The notes: a model not told the origin generated them from the letters alone. A stretch of 64,000 bases of DNA from Candidatus Bathyarchaeota archaeon (GCA_026014875.1 JAOZHO010000015.1:1-64000), one strand, 5' to 3'; shown: positions 34,578 to 43,339, numbered from the stretch's first letter. Made by a program: numbers and translations.

Positions 34578-34845
34578 GTACTATCACTCATCTTAGGGGT
34601 TTGTTTGTCGGTCGGTTGCGAGGTGTGTCCCAATTGTACCCCCGGACAAGATACATGTTGAGTTTAGATTTCCATTTTTTCGAACATGAAAACCGATCTT
34701 TAGATACTTGAATTGTTTTAAGTTACAAAATTTATGTACAAGATTTAACTGAAAATTGTTCTATTCAGTACTTTTAGAATATCCTGTATCTTAAATATCC
34801 GATACCTCATTTACATAATATCAAGATTTCAGATGGGAATGAATC
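34578..34845. other. AT-rich intergenic region between divergent regulator genes
   Basis: No coding frame stands out. A TATA-like CTTAAATATC near 34790 could serve the ArsR-like gene. The stretch is much more AT-rich than its surroundings. Confidence 0.4.
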
Positions 34846-35157
34846 GTGGATGATATCCGAGGGCAGCTAAGGGCCCTATCGAAACGTCATTCATTGGAGA
34901 TGATCAGCATACTCCTCGATGGGCCAAAGCACATATCTCAACTCTCAAATATTCTCGGGATTCCTTACACGACCGCTCAGCAAAGAGTAGCGGAACTTGA
35001 GAGAGAAGGGTTGCTGAACGTCATTCCTGGCGTCGATGATGCCTCGAAGAGGGCAATTAAACGCGTTCACCTCGCCAACTTCAGGGTGGAACTCACACCG
35101 AGGACAATACGCAACATTGTCCATAAAGAACAGACCACGGGCATGTCTTCGGGCTAG
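34846..35157 (+). CDS. ArsR-like winged-helix regulator
   Basis: 103 residues starting at GTG (VDDIRGQLRALSKRHS). The winged helix is compact: HSLEMISILLDGPKHISQLSNILG, recognition helix PYTTAQQRVAELEREGLL, wing RAIKRVHLA. No metal-binding cysteines are seen. It ends 4 bases into the convergent cysteine-synthase gene. The gene is more AT-rich at its 5' end than the flanking ones. Confidence 0.75.
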   Translation: MDDIRGQLRALSKRHSLEMISILLDGPKHISQLSNILGIPYTTAQQRVAELEREGLLNVIPGVDDASKRAIKRVHLANFRVELTPRTIRNIVHKEQTTGMSSG

Positions 35158-36110
35158 GTCGTGTATTTTTTTTCGGAGAGATACCTGTCCCTGTTATCGG
35201 GGAGCACCGTGGCGACCCTTTTCCCGGGGCCCATCTCTGCGGCAACCTTCAGGGCATGATAGACGTTGGCGCCCGAGGAGATCCCGCAGAATAGCCCCTC
35301 CTCCTTGACGAGCCTGTCAGACATCTCGACCGCGTCCCGGTTGGTCACCTTGACGACCTCGTCCACGATGCCGCTCTCCATCATCTCCTCGATGATGCCC
35401 CCCGTGATCTCGTCGCTGAAACCCGGCATCCTGTAGTGCCCCTCGCTGATGGGATAGTTGGCCGATGCGGGTTCGACGCCCACGATACGGACACCCGGAT
35501 TCTCCTCTTTAAGGGCCTTGGCGACACCGTAGAGTGTGCCCCCGACTCCGATGGAAGCGACGAAGGCGTCCACCTTGCCCTCCATTTGTTGGTAGATCTC
35601 TCGTCCGGTCTTGTAATGTGCCCTCGTGTTGGCGGGGTTGCTGAACTGGCGGGCCCACCAGGTCTTAGGTCGGGTCCTCTCGAGCTCCAGACATCTCTGC
35701 CTTGTCCCGATCTCAACCTCGGCCCCCGCGACGCTCTCGTCCTCGGAGTTGGACTCGAGCTCGAGCTGGTGGACCTCGGCGCCGTAGCTCTCCATGAGGC
35801 GTATCCTCTCAAGGGTCATGCCTTCTGGCATGTAGATCTCCACATTGTACCCTAGGTAGCCCCCTATGAAGCTCACCGAGGTTCCCGTGTTCCCGGTGCT
35901 GGCTTCGATGATCGTGTACCCGGGTTTCAGGTTCCCCTCCGCCTCGGCATCCCGGATCATCTCGAGGACGATCCTGTCCTTCAGGCTGCCGCTGGGGTTC
36001 ATATTCTCGCATTTAACGTAAACATCAGCGATGCCTTCGCTTGTGACTTTGTTGAGCTTGACCATGGGCGTGTTCCCGATGAGATCCAGGACGCTGTCGA
36101 CGACCCTCAT
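35154..36110 (-). CDS. PLP-dependent cysteine synthase family protein
   Basis: 318 residues of fold-type II PLP enzymes. The PLP lysine is in NPSGSLKDRIVLEM near residue 44, the phosphate loop is SIGVGGTLYG, the substrate loop is EASTGNTGTS and the cofactor-ring serine is in FCGISSGAN. It could use O-acetylserine or O-phosphoserine, or act as cystathionine beta-synthase; sequence alone does not decide. No serine acetyltransferase is nearby. It is convergent with the ArsR-like gene. Confidence 0.88.
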   Translation of the reverse strand: MRVVDSVLDLIGNTPMVKLNKVTSEGIADVYVKCENMNPSGSLKDRIVLEMIRDAEAEGNLKPGYTIIEASTGNTGTSVSFIGGYLGYNVEIYMPEGMTLERIRLMESYGAEVHQLELESNSEDESVAGAEVEIGTRQRCLELERTRPKTWWARQFSNPANTRAHYKTGREIYQQMEGKVDAFVASIGVGGTLYGVAKALKEENPGVRIVGVEPASANYPISEGHYRMPGFSDEITGGIIEEMMESGIVDEVVKVTNRDAVEMSDRLVKEEGLFCGISSGANVYHALKVAAEMGPGKRVATVLPDNRDRYLSEKKYTT

Positions 36111-36212
36111 TCCAATTCCCAGCCCTAGTAAGTTGATGAGCGGATAACAGTTTCCACCCCTCGCAAGGATTATTACGGCCTGAATTGTAATGGTTGAGAG
36201 GTGTAAGCCAGG

Positions 36213-36971
36213 ATGATGCCTGAAGGGAGCCCGAGCGAGTTCACCAAGACGCTGTATGGTTGCGAGCCCGAGGACATCTCGGAGGTCGTGATCCTGACGC
36301 CGTTTGATTCAACTCTTGATGACCTCAAAGGGAGGGCTGACCGGGTTAAGGAGTTCAGGGGGTTCATCGCGGGATTCACGGGGCAATTCAATGGCTCGCG
36401 GGGTACGGTGCTGAACTCCCGGATTGGGAGCCCCGCGGCAAGCGACTGCACATACTATCTCAGGTTCACCCCTTGCAGGAGCATCATCTACACGGGTCTC
36501 ATAGGCTCCCTCCAGCCAGAGATCAGAGTGGGCGACATCATAGTCCCGACGGCCGCCCTCAGAGGAGAAGGGGCGTCCAAATACTTTGTCGATGAAGCTT
36601 ATCCCGCAGTCGCCGATTTCAGGCTCCTCCGGACCACCTCAGACGTCCTCGAAAGTGCGTTCAGGGATACCGAAACGGGGCTGCACTATGGCCCAATTTA
36701 CACCACAGATGCCTTTGCAGCGGAGACGAAGGAGTTCCTCGAGGAGTGGAGTGCTAAACGCCTGCTGGGAATCGAGATGGAGACATCAGCGATCTACGTC
36801 CTCGCAAGCCTCTACGGGATGAAAGCTGCAGCTATCCACATCGTGAGCGACAACCCCGTCATGAAAAAGAGCTTCTTCGACAAGCTAAACGAGGAGGACA
36901 TCAAAAAACGTGAGAAGTCTTACGATCTTCTTCTTGATGTCCTGGTGGAGCTCGTAGCTAAAGCAAGTTAG
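36213..36971 (+). CDS. Phosphorylase of the PNP/UDP family (nucleoside phosphorylase-like)
   Basis: 252 residues. The family core is visible: an anion-binding IIYTGLIGSLQPEIRVGDIIVP, then GPIYTTDAFAAET, and LLGIEMETSAIYVLASLYGMKAAAIHIVSDNP, where the EMET motif binds ribose and the aspartate may protonate the base. It splits purine or uridine nucleosides, or a related compound such as AMP or methylthioadenosine. Substrate preference is not evident. Its 3' end overlaps the convergent flavodoxin gene by 4 bases. Confidence 0.82.
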   Translation: MMPEGSPSEFTKTLYGCEPEDISEVVILTPFDSTLDDLKGRADRVKEFRGFIAGFTGQFNGSRGTVLNSRIGSPAASDCTYYLRFTPCRSIIYTGLIGSLQPEIRVGDIIVPTAALRGEGASKYFVDEAYPAVADFRLLRTTSDVLESAFRDTETGLHYGPIYTTDAFAAETKEFLEEWSAKRLLGIEMETSAIYVLASLYGMKAAAIHIVSDNPVMKKSFFDKLNEEDIKKREKSYDLLLDVLVELVAKAS

Positions 36972-37441
36972 CTTTTGAGTTTCTTCACTAGCCTTGCTAC
37001 CCTGGCCCCGAGTTTCCTGCAGTTCTCCTTATCATTCTCGTCGGGGGCTCCCACCGAAGCTGCACCATAATGGTTGCTCCCCGATGTGCCCTGGATCACC
37101 ATCCCGTGGATGAGCAGGGCCTCGTTCAATGCGATTATCGTAGTCTCGGCTCCAGTGTGAGGTCCGCCGGCGCTAGCGAAAGCGCCCCCCACTTTGCCGT
37201 CGAGTTTCCCGTGGTATTTTACAGACTCATCGATGTACTGTTTCATCTTCGCAGTTGGAAGCCCATAGTACACGGGTGATCCGAGGATCACACCGTCGAC
37301 CATCGGGAGATCGTCGATGGAGGCTTCATCCACTCTCTTAACCTCCACGTCGATCCCCTCGTCTTCGACACCCTCCGAGACTGCATGTGCCATTGCTTCA
37401 GTGTTCCCGGATTTCGAGTCGTAGACGATAAGAACCTTCAA
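36968..37441 (-). CDS. Flavodoxin / WrbA-like flavoprotein
   Basis: 157 residues. The FMN phosphate loop is VYDSKSGNTEAMAHAV near residue 4-19, followed by DGVILGSPVYYGLPTAKMKQ and GKVGGAFASAGGPHTGAETT, as in WrbA-type proteins. It likely carries electrons or reduces quinones. It follows the flavin-reductase gene by 27 bases on the same strand, so the two are probably co-expressed. Confidence 0.88.
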   Translation of the reverse strand: MKVLIVYDSKSGNTEAMAHAVSEGVEDEGIDVEVKRVDEASIDDLPMVDGVILGSPVYYGLPTAKMKQYIDESVKYHGKLDGKVGGAFASAGGPHTGAETTIIALNEALLIHGMVIQGTSGSNHYGAASVGAPDENDKENCRKLGARVARLVKKLKS

Positions 37442-37468
37442 ACGGTCACCTCAGGGAAGATACCGGAA

Positions 37469-38002
37469 TCAAGGAAGTTTGTCCTTTACGTCTTTCGTAG
37501 CATAGACGCCCAGGATATGCCCGTAGTAGAGGACGTGGTAGTCCTTGTTGGGATAGGCGTCATCCTCGATTTCTCTGGGGAGAGCCCCCTGAGTCACTTC
37601 GGACTTGAAAGCAATCTTGCACTCGTAGTGCACAGGGCACTCCTCGATATAAGGCGCCTCAACCTGGAGACCCTTCTTGGCCGTGAACCCTAGTTCCTTA
37701 AACTTATCATAGTCTCTCCCGGACTTTGTCCCGCAAAAATCAAGGGCCTCGGCCATCCCCTTCGAGGGGAGGCATACGGTGAAGCTGTCGGACTCCTCCA
37801 AGAGCTTGTATGTATGCCTAGAGAACCTGACCGCCACTATGAAGAAAGGCCTCCTCCACATGGTCCCGACGAGCCCCCAGCCTATGGTCATCGCGTTTGC
37901 TGGCCCATCCTTCCCCTTTGCCACGAGGTATAAACCACCTCCCCGCATTAGGCCATGGGTCTCGTCCCCGAACTGGAAATCTCCAACTTTCTCTCTTGCC
38001 AT
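37469..38002 (-). CDS. Flavin reductase-like FMN-binding protein
   Basis: 177 residues of the flavin reductase-like (FMN-binding split barrel) family: KDGPANAMTIGWGLVGTMWRRP, VRFSRHTYKLLEESDSFTV and DFCGTKSGRDYDKFKELGF are typical. It binds FMN and may transfer electrons to the flavodoxin encoded next. It is leftward, with its start facing a zinc-binding protein gene on the other strand. Confidence 0.85.
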   Translation of the reverse strand: MAREKVGDFQFGDETHGLMRGGGLYLVAKGKDGPANAMTIGWGLVGTMWRRPFFIVAVRFSRHTYKLLEESDSFTVCLPSKGMAEALDFCGTKSGRDYDKFKELGFTAKKGLQVEAPYIEECPVHYECKIAFKSEVTQGALPREIEDDAYPNKDYHVLYYGHILGVYATKDVKDKLP

Positions 38003-38158
38003 TCAGATCGAGTTAGGTTAGGAGGATATCGTGTAAAACATTTTCCAGCTCAGATATCTCGAAAGCACGTAAACCCCCGATACTTGTTACTTCAACCTCC
38101 TCTTAACAGTCACAGAAGCAAAATCAGGTCTGACCATGATTTCAGGCCGGAGATCAGC

Positions 38159-38512
38159 GTGCCCAGCGACAATCAGCCTTCCGATGGAATCAGCGAAATC
38201 GGTGATCTCGAAGATATTTACGGGAACACAGCGAATAATCCACGCCTCCATGAAAATATCATCGAAAACAGGCGTAGCTCAGTGTTGAGCCTCCCCCTCC
38301 TGAGGCGCCTAGAACTAAAGTTATTCGGATACGCTTACATCGGCCATCGGCGACAGCCCGGTTGGAAGGGACCTTTACCCTTCTACGCATTCAAATGCGG
38401 AGTCCACGGCCTCGTCGAAGATTACCCGCATGGATACAACAAGCGCCTCGATTGTCCATTATGCATCAGAGAGGACGAACTCATCAGAGTCTTCGATGAA
38501 AGAGAAGGATAA
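38159..38512 (+). CDS. Small zinc-binding (C-x2-H ... C-x2-C) protein
   Basis: 117 residues from the in-frame GTG at 38159; the frame is open back to 37955 but the 5' part overlaps the flavin reductase gene antisense. The C-terminal part is striking: FYAFKCGVHGLVEDYPHGYNKRLDCPLC, printed here in two pieces as FYAFKCGVHGLVEDYP and HGYNKRLDCPLC. It gives one likely zinc site (C, H, C, C). It is preceded by a basic amphipathic stretch. No named family is recognised. The true start is uncertain. Confidence 0.55.
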   Translation: MPSDNQPSDGISEIGDLEDIYGNTANNPRLHENIIENRRSSVLSLPLLRRLELKLFGYAYIGHRRQPGWKGPLPFYAFKCGVHGLVEDYPHGYNKRLDCPLCIREDELIRVFDEREG

Positions 38513-38530
38513 ACAGAAGAATTAAGATTC

Positions 38531-39019
38531 TCAGATGATGTAGCCGCTATCGATCCTCTCGAAATCCCTGACCCGCTCCAGCTCCATCTCCTCTCCGAGA
38601 GACTCGAAAGCCTCAGGGTTAAGATTGACCCAGGGACCCGAGACTGAGGCGTCGGTGACGGGATGGTCGCTCCCAAAGTTGTCCATGCAGATCCGGTATG
38701 TGAGGCCCCGCACCCGTCTCTCGTCCATGTATCCCAGGGTGTGGAGGTACTCGTGGAGGAGGATCGAGAAAGCGTATGCTTTCCACTTGGTCCTCGTGTT
38801 AGCGGCGGCCTTCAGGAGTTTACGGTTAAGGACGATGTCGTTGGTGCCCATGGGGTGGAACGCCCCCACGTTCATGGGGAGGTTGCCCAGGTAGAGCATC
38901 AGGCCTACCCTGTGCTCTTTAAGCGTCTTCTTCACGGACTTTTTAACTAGGGAGAATATATCCCCGTAAGATTTAGCCCTCTCGAGTTCTTTTATGAGCA
39001 GCATCGCGACTGATTTCAC
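38531..39019 (-). CDS. Putative zinc metallopeptidase-like protein (HEYLH motif)
   Basis: 162 residues. The segment FSILLHEYLHTLGYMDERRV near residues 84-103 contains a zincin HExxH motif, and a third ligand may lie in the downstream helix. The N-terminal part has a strand pair (RVGLMLYLGNL, NVGAFHPMGTNDIVLN) typical of small archaeal metallopeptidase-like proteins. No signal peptide is seen. The 3' region overlaps nothing, and the start overlaps the nfu-like gene end by 4 bases. Substrate unknown. Confidence 0.7.
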   Translation of the reverse strand: MKSVAMLLIKELERAKSYGDIFSLVKKSVKKTLKEHRVGLMLYLGNLPMNVGAFHPMGTNDIVLNRKLLKAAANTRTKWKAYAFSILLHEYLHTLGYMDERRVRGLTYRICMDNFGSDHPVTDASVSGPWVNLNPEAFESLGEEMELERVRDFERIDSGYII

Positions 39020-39237
39020 GGGACTGACTCGACTGATTTGACTCCGGGCACCTTCTTCTTAAGGTAGCTCTCGATGCCCATCTTGAGGGTCATCTGGGAC
39101 ATGGGGCATCCGGCGCATTGGCCTAGGAGCCTCACCTTGACGACTCCGTCCACGACGTCCACGAGCTCGACGTCTCCTCCGTCTACCTGGAGGCTGGGGC
39201 GAACTTCCTCGAGCGCCTGAGAAACTTCAGTTTTCAA
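39016..39237 (-). CDS. NifU C-terminal domain (Nfu-type) Fe-S carrier
   Basis: 73 residues from a TTG at 39237 (LKTEVSQALEEVRPSLQVDGG). The Nfu signature with the two cluster cysteines is present: RLLGQCAGCPMSQMTLKMGIE. The protein transfers [4Fe-4S] clusters to target proteins. The open frame extends 32 codons farther upstream, but that part has no family similarity. No clear SD precedes the TTG, so the start remains tentative. It overlaps the metallopeptidase-like gene by 4 bases. Confidence 0.88.
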   Translation of the reverse strand: MKTEVSQALEEVRPSLQVDGGDVELVDVVDGVVKVRLLGQCAGCPMSQMTLKMGIESYLKKKVPGVKSVESVP

Positions 39238-39315
39238 ATATACACCGCTCTGAAAGGGATAGACTACAGTATATAAACCTTGATGATGAATCGGTTGTCC
39301 GATATGTGAAAGAAA

Positions 39316-39402
39316 ATGCATCAAACAGCACACTTCACCATAATCGGGCTAGAGGATTCTCTGCATCAGGTTAAAATGGCACTCCTCCAGATAATTCTAT
39401 GA
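39316..39402 (+). CDS. Possible small upstream ORF (28 residues) before thioredoxin
   Basis: A TATA box (TATATAAACC, about 39270-39279) would start transcription near 39300, and the first ATG is at 39316. It opens a 28-codon frame (MHQTAHFTIIGLEDSLHQV) that stops at TGA 39400-39402, 6 bases before the thioredoxin TTG. The thioredoxin gene has no clear SD, so it could be reached by reinitiation. Coding status is uncertain. Confidence 0.3.
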   Translation: MHQTAHFTIIGLEDSLHQVKMALLQIIL

Positions 39403-39408
39403 ACAGCC

Positions 39409-39819
39409 TTGGCTTCAGACGACGAACTCGAGAAGATCAAAGAGAGAATGCTTGCTCGTATGATGGCAGCACCGGACCCAGGACCCTGGAAAGACGGAAT
39501 TATCCTGGAGCTCACCGATTCGAACTTCAATGACGCCATTGGCAAGGCTAGACTCCCCGTGTTCATCGATTTCTGGGCTGACTGGTGCGCTCCCTGTAAG
39601 ATGATGAGTCCCATCTTCCAAGCGATGGCACGGGAGTACTCTGGGAAGGCTTATTTCGCGAAAATAGACGTCGATGCGAACCAGATTACCGCCCGGAGAT
39701 ACGGCGTGATGAGCATCCCCAACTTCCTCATCTTCAAAGGTGGTCAACCCGTGGAAAGAGTCGTGGGTGCTGTTGGGAGGCCAGGTCTAGAGATGGCGTT
39801 GAGGAAACATCTAGGTTGA
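39409..39819 (+). CDS. trxA: Thioredoxin
   Basis: 136 residues from TTG. After a charged helical N-terminal extension of about 38 residues (SDDELEKIKERMLARMMAAP) comes a normal thioredoxin domain with FIDFWADWCAPCKMMSPIF (WCAPC active site) and the cis-proline YGVMSIPNFLIFKGG. The extension is longer than in bacterial thioredoxin. A thioredoxin reductase is encoded at 54780-55709 and could serve it. Confidence 0.92.
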   Translation: MASDDELEKIKERMLARMMAAPDPGPWKDGIILELTDSNFNDAIGKARLPVFIDFWADWCAPCKMMSPIFQAMAREYSGKAYFAKIDVDANQITARRYGVMSIPNFLIFKGGQPVERVVGAVGRPGLEMALRKHLG

Positions 39820-39832
39820 TCCACATCCCTTC

Positions 39833-40807
39833 TTAGTATCCCACCAATTGAGAGATGGCTTTCACAATCTTCTCCTTCGAGGGCAGCAAGTGTTTCTCGA
39901 GCACGGGGCTGTAGGGGATCGGGACGTTAGGTGTTGCTACTCTGACGACCGGCGCATCCAGGTGTTGGAACCCCTTCTCAGCAGCTATCGCCGCCACCTC
40001 GGCGCTGAAGCCGCACCTTTCATAGTCCTCGTCGACGATCACCAGTCTCCCTGTTTTCCTGAGGGAGCGGAGAATCGCCTCCTCGTCCAGGGGAACTATT
40101 GTCCGAGGGTCGATGACCTCGACGCTGCACTTGGGACCAAGCTCGTCAGCAGCCTCCACCGCCTTACCCACCATTAGGCCCGTGGCCACAACAGTGACAT
40201 CGGATCCCTCTCTCACCAGGTTCGCCATTCCGAATGGAACAGTGTAAGCCTCCTCGGGGACGACCCCCTCCATAGGATAGAGGAGGCGGTGCTCCATGAA
40301 GAGAACCGGGTCGTCACCCCTGATGCTCTCAATCAGCAGACCCTTGGCGTCGTATGGATTGGAGGGGATGACTACTTTGAGCCCCGGCATGTGAGCGAAA
40401 AGGGAGTAGAGGCTCTCCGAGTGGGTGGCCGCGGATGAGGTCCCCGCTCCATAGGTTGCCCTGAGGGTCATGGGGACCTTCACGGCGCCCCCCGACATGT
40501 AGTGGCTCTTCGCCATCTGGTTCAGTATCTGGTCCATCGCTACTAGCCCGAAGTCGACGAGCATCAGCTCCACCACGGGTTTCAGTCCCATTATGGCGGC
40601 CCCGACGCCCATCCCGATGAAGGCGGTCTCCGTGATGGGGGCGTCACGGACCCGCTCCCTCCCGAACTCCTCCTTGAGCCCCTTGGTCACCTGCCTCCAG
40701 CCGCTGGAGACGTTCTCCCCGAACACCACCACGTCCGGGTTCGATGCCATCTCAAGTCTGTGGGCCTCGTTCAGTGCTTCGCTGTAGGTGATGAGTCTCT
40801 CAGCCAT
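39833..40807 (-). CDS. 2-oxoacid dehydrogenase E1 beta subunit
   Basis: About 324 residues. It opens MAERLITYSEALNEAHRLEM. Family motifs: VFGENVSSGWRQVTKGL, DAPITETAFIGMGVGAAIMG, YGAGTSSAATHSESLYSLFAHMPGLKV (in part) and PSNPYDAKGLL; the C-terminal transketolase domain has VVDEDYERCGFSAEVAA-like sequence. Paired with the alpha subunit it uses thiamine diphosphate to decarboxylate a 2-oxoacid or acetoin. The ATG at 40807 lies 2 bases from the alpha gene. No E2 or E3 gene is here. Confidence 0.9.
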   Translation of the reverse strand: MAERLITYSEALNEAHRLEMASNPDVVVFGENVSSGWRQVTKGLKEEFGRERVRDAPITETAFIGMGVGAAIMGLKPVVELMLVDFGLVAMDQILNQMAKSHYMSGGAVKVPMTLRATYGAGTSSAATHSESLYSLFAHMPGLKVVIPSNPYDAKGLLIESIRGDDPVLFMEHRLLYPMEGVVPEEAYTVPFGMANLVREGSDVTVVATGLMVGKAVEAADELGPKCSVEVIDPRTIVPLDEEAILRSLRKTGRLVIVDEDYERCGFSAEVAAIAAEKGFQHLDAPVVRVATPNVPIPYSPVLEKHLLPSKEKIVKAISQLVGY

Positions 40808-40808
40808 C

Positions 40809-41783
40809 TCAGGGTCCTCCCGCGAAGACGCCTTTGAAAGCCTCAATGGGCGCGGGAACGGTGCTCCTAAGCGCGAATTCCGCTGCTTCCTCGACTTTTG
40901 ACTTCTCCTTGTCACGGATCTTCTCATCGAGTTCCGTCGTCAAGATGCCTTCATCGGTTATTCTCTCCTTGAATCGATGTATGGGGCACCAGATCCTTTC
41001 ATCATCCCTGACCTCGATCCGCCCCTCTAGGTTCCCCTCTATTTGGTGTACATTGAACTCGAGAAGCGTGGGGCCGTTACCCTCTCTAGCCCATTTTACC
41101 GCATCACCAACCGCATTGTAGACCTCCAGAACGTCCCAGCCATCGTAGGTCGCGCCGGGGATGCCGTAGGCTTGGGCTCTGTCTGACACCCTCTCGATGC
41201 TTAGCTGGGGATAGTCGATCTCGTGGCCCAGCATCCTCTGGACCTCGGGGGAGCTGTTCTCGCAGACGAAGACCAGGGGCAGGTTCCAGCATGCGGCGAG
41301 GTTCAATGTCTCCTGGATGCCTCCCTGGTTAGAGGCTCCTTCACCATAGAAGGATACGGCGACTCCCCCATCGTCCCTCAATTGATGGGTTAAAGCGTAC
41401 CCGGCGACCATGGGCACGCTCCCCCCGACTATGCCGTTGGCCCCCAAAGCGCCCACGGAGGGATCGAATATGTGGTAAGGTCCGGCCTTCCCCTTGTTGA
41501 GCCCTGAGCTCATCCCGCAGAGCTCCGCCATGAGCCCCTTTAAATCGCAGCCTTTCGCAATGAGATGCCCCAGCGCCCTGTGGGTGCTCCCGATCTGGTC
41601 CGATGGGCTCAGGTGGGCGCAGACCCCTGCGGCAACAGCCTCCTGCCCCGTGTAGAAACCTGACCTGGCGGGGATCTCCCCGTCCCGAATTAGAATCCTG
41701 GCTCGGTTCTCGAAGGTCCGGATCCTTACCATGGTCGTGTAAAGTTCGATCTTTGTCTCCTCGTCGATCTCCAAATCGAACAC
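40809..41783 (-). CDS. 2-oxoacid dehydrogenase E1 alpha subunit
   Basis: 324 residues, starting at GTG. It shows YTGQEAVAAGVCAHLSPSDQIGSTHR, HIFDPSVGALGANGIVGG, and the ThDP/magnesium motif as FYGEGASNQGGIQETLNLA. In most relatives this begins GDG; here it is GEG, a conservative change at a metal-binding place. The C-terminal part carries the family's ENSSPEVQRMLG and loop region. It is first in a two-gene unit with E1 beta. Pyruvate, branched-chain or acetoin dehydrogenase are all possible. Confidence 0.9.
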   Translation of the reverse strand: MFDLEIDEETKIELYTTMVRIRTFENRARILIRDGEIPARSGFYTGQEAVAAGVCAHLSPSDQIGSTHRALGHLIAKGCDLKGLMAELCGMSSGLNKGKAGPYHIFDPSVGALGANGIVGGSVPMVAGYALTHQLRDDGGVAVSFYGEGASNQGGIQETLNLAACWNLPLVFVCENSSPEVQRMLGHEIDYPQLSIERVSDRAQAYGIPGATYDGWDVLEVYNAVGDAVKWAREGNGPTLLEFNVHQIEGNLEGRIEVRDDERIWCPIHRFKERITDEGILTTELDEKIRDKEKSKVEEAAEFALRSTVPAPIEAFKGVFAGGP

Positions 41784-41945
41784 TGGTGGATTACTGAATG
41801 ATGATCATTTAGCGCTTGTCATTTATGGGAAAAGGATTTTAACGGCGTTGATCCTGGCGGTGGCGATGGCTCAGTACATCGCGCCCTTCGCTTGAATGCC
41901 AATCCTCTTCACTCTTTCTGTAACTCTTGCGATTCCATGGACGGT

Positions 41946-43169
41946 TCACGTCACGCCGAAGAGTTTCAGCACATACATCACGGGAGTTACTGCGAGGGTC
42001 ACCACGGAGTCAGATGTGGTCGTGATGGCGGGGATCACGATGTTGTCAGGGTTGAGTCCTCGCTGGAACGAAAAGTAGGCTATCATCAGGGCGAAGATCC
42101 CGATGATTAGGAATGTCGAGATGTTTGTTGTGACTGCGACGCTCACGAGGAACATGAGGCTTACCCCGGGGGAAGCAGGGCTCACTATCAGGTATGCGAC
42201 GACTCCGAAGATTACGTGTATCCCTAAGGCGACTGCCTCCACCTGGAGGATGCTGGAGACGACGCTCCTGAGCTCCTCCCTGAGGCTCTGCGCATAGCCG
42301 AGGGCGAGGGACGTTGTCTTCGTTGAGCCGATGATCGATCCAATGTTACCCAGGGCGTTGGTGAGTGCGGGGTAGAGGACGACGAGCCCCGGGTTACTCT
42401 GGAGGCGGGCCCCCATGCTCGACAGAAAGAAGCCGTTAATGCTCCCGAAGATGCTCGACAGGATGACGATGGCGGTCCCCTCCCGGATGGTCTGATAGAA
42501 GAATCTGATTCTACGGTTCGTCCATGCGAGGTATACCGCTATGCCCAGAATGAGGAAGAGAAGACCTGCGAGGAGATAGTTGAAGACCCCCCCGGCAAGG
42601 ACCATGAGGATCGTGGTGACAAAGGCAGCGGTCACGACTATGTCGTTGATGGACGCCAGGATCGGGTAGACCAGGATGTCGGGGTCGAGTCCTCTCCTGA
42701 AGGTCACTATCGCGATGATCGTTGTGAGGGGAATCGAGAGGGCGAGGGCCATGACACAGGCGACCGGGGGGACAACGGCGAAGACGTAAAACTGCCCCAT
42801 GGTTGCCCTCCCCAATGCGAGGTTGAGGACGAATGCGAATAGACCCATGACCACGGTGTCGATGACCGTGATAACATAACTGGCACTGATGAGCTGCCAG
42901 TATACCCGTGTATTGTCCCTGATCTGGGGCTTGATGAGGCCAAGGTGGAGCATCGTGGCGAGGTTGCCCGAGAAGAGGCCACCGATGCCTCCTCTGATGG
43001 TGAGTATGGGGGGGAAGAGGGCGAGTATCCACGGGGCCTCCTGGAACAGGGGGGTGAAGATTGAGATGAGGCCCCCCGCGAAGAGGCTGATGTTGTTGAA
43101 CGAGAGGGCTATCAGGGTCTGGACTGGGATTGAGTCATAGAAACGCCTTTTCGGCCCAGTGTCCCTCAC
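41946..43169 (-). CDS. Divalent cation transporter of the MgtE/SLC41 type
   Basis: 407 residues starting at GTG, almost wholly hydrophobic, about ten transmembrane helices. Two homologous halves are visible: FRRGLDPDILVYPILASINDI near residue 155 and FQRGLNPDNIVIPAITTTSDS near residue 367, each following a GN-containing helix (LFSGNLATMLHLG; NALGNIGSIIGSTKTT). This is the duplicated MgtE membrane domain as in eukaryotic SLC41. No cytoplasmic N- or CBS domains are present, so gating must differ from bacterial MgtE. A TATA-like CTTTTAAATGC lies about 85 bases upstream. Confidence 0.85.
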   Translation of the reverse strand: MRDTGPKRRFYDSIPVQTLIALSFNNISLFAGGLISIFTPLFQEAPWILALFPPILTIRGGIGGLFSGNLATMLHLGLIKPQIRDNTRVYWQLISASYVITVIDTVVMGLFAFVLNLALGRATMGQFYVFAVVPPVACVMALALSIPLTTIIAIVTFRRGLDPDILVYPILASINDIVVTAAFVTTILMVLAGGVFNYLLAGLLFLILGIAVYLAWTNRRIRFFYQTIREGTAIVILSSIFGSINGFFLSSMGARLQSNPGLVVLYPALTNALGNIGSIIGSTKTTSLALGYAQSLREELRSVVSSILQVEAVALGIHVIFGVVAYLIVSPASPGVSLMFLVSVAVTTNISTFLIIGIFALMIAYFSFQRGLNPDNIVIPAITTTSDSVVTLAVTPVMYVLKLFGVT

Positions 43170-43339
43170 TGTTGCCCCATGGGTCTGACTTCCCTATATC
43201 GCTCGGCAGGGTTTTCTCCCGTCCTAGCCTAGGTTAAATTACCTTGCATTTAAAAGTGTAACTGGGGCAGCATCGGGGGCTGCTCCGCCGCTGAGACCAT
43301 TTATTAGCATGATTTATGGAAAAAAGGATGAAATGGGGT

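Noticed and set aside
38087-38137. Minus-strand start MVRPDFASVTVKRRLK that looks like the beginning of a ribbon-helix-helix antitoxin
   Set aside because: Only 16 codons before TAA; a one-base shift would extend it to a stop, but the likeness is too short to claim a gene or remnant.
41870-41895. Short hydrophobic frame ending MAQYIAPFA before the E1 alpha gene
   Set aside because: No start context and too short; it lies in the presumed promoter region.
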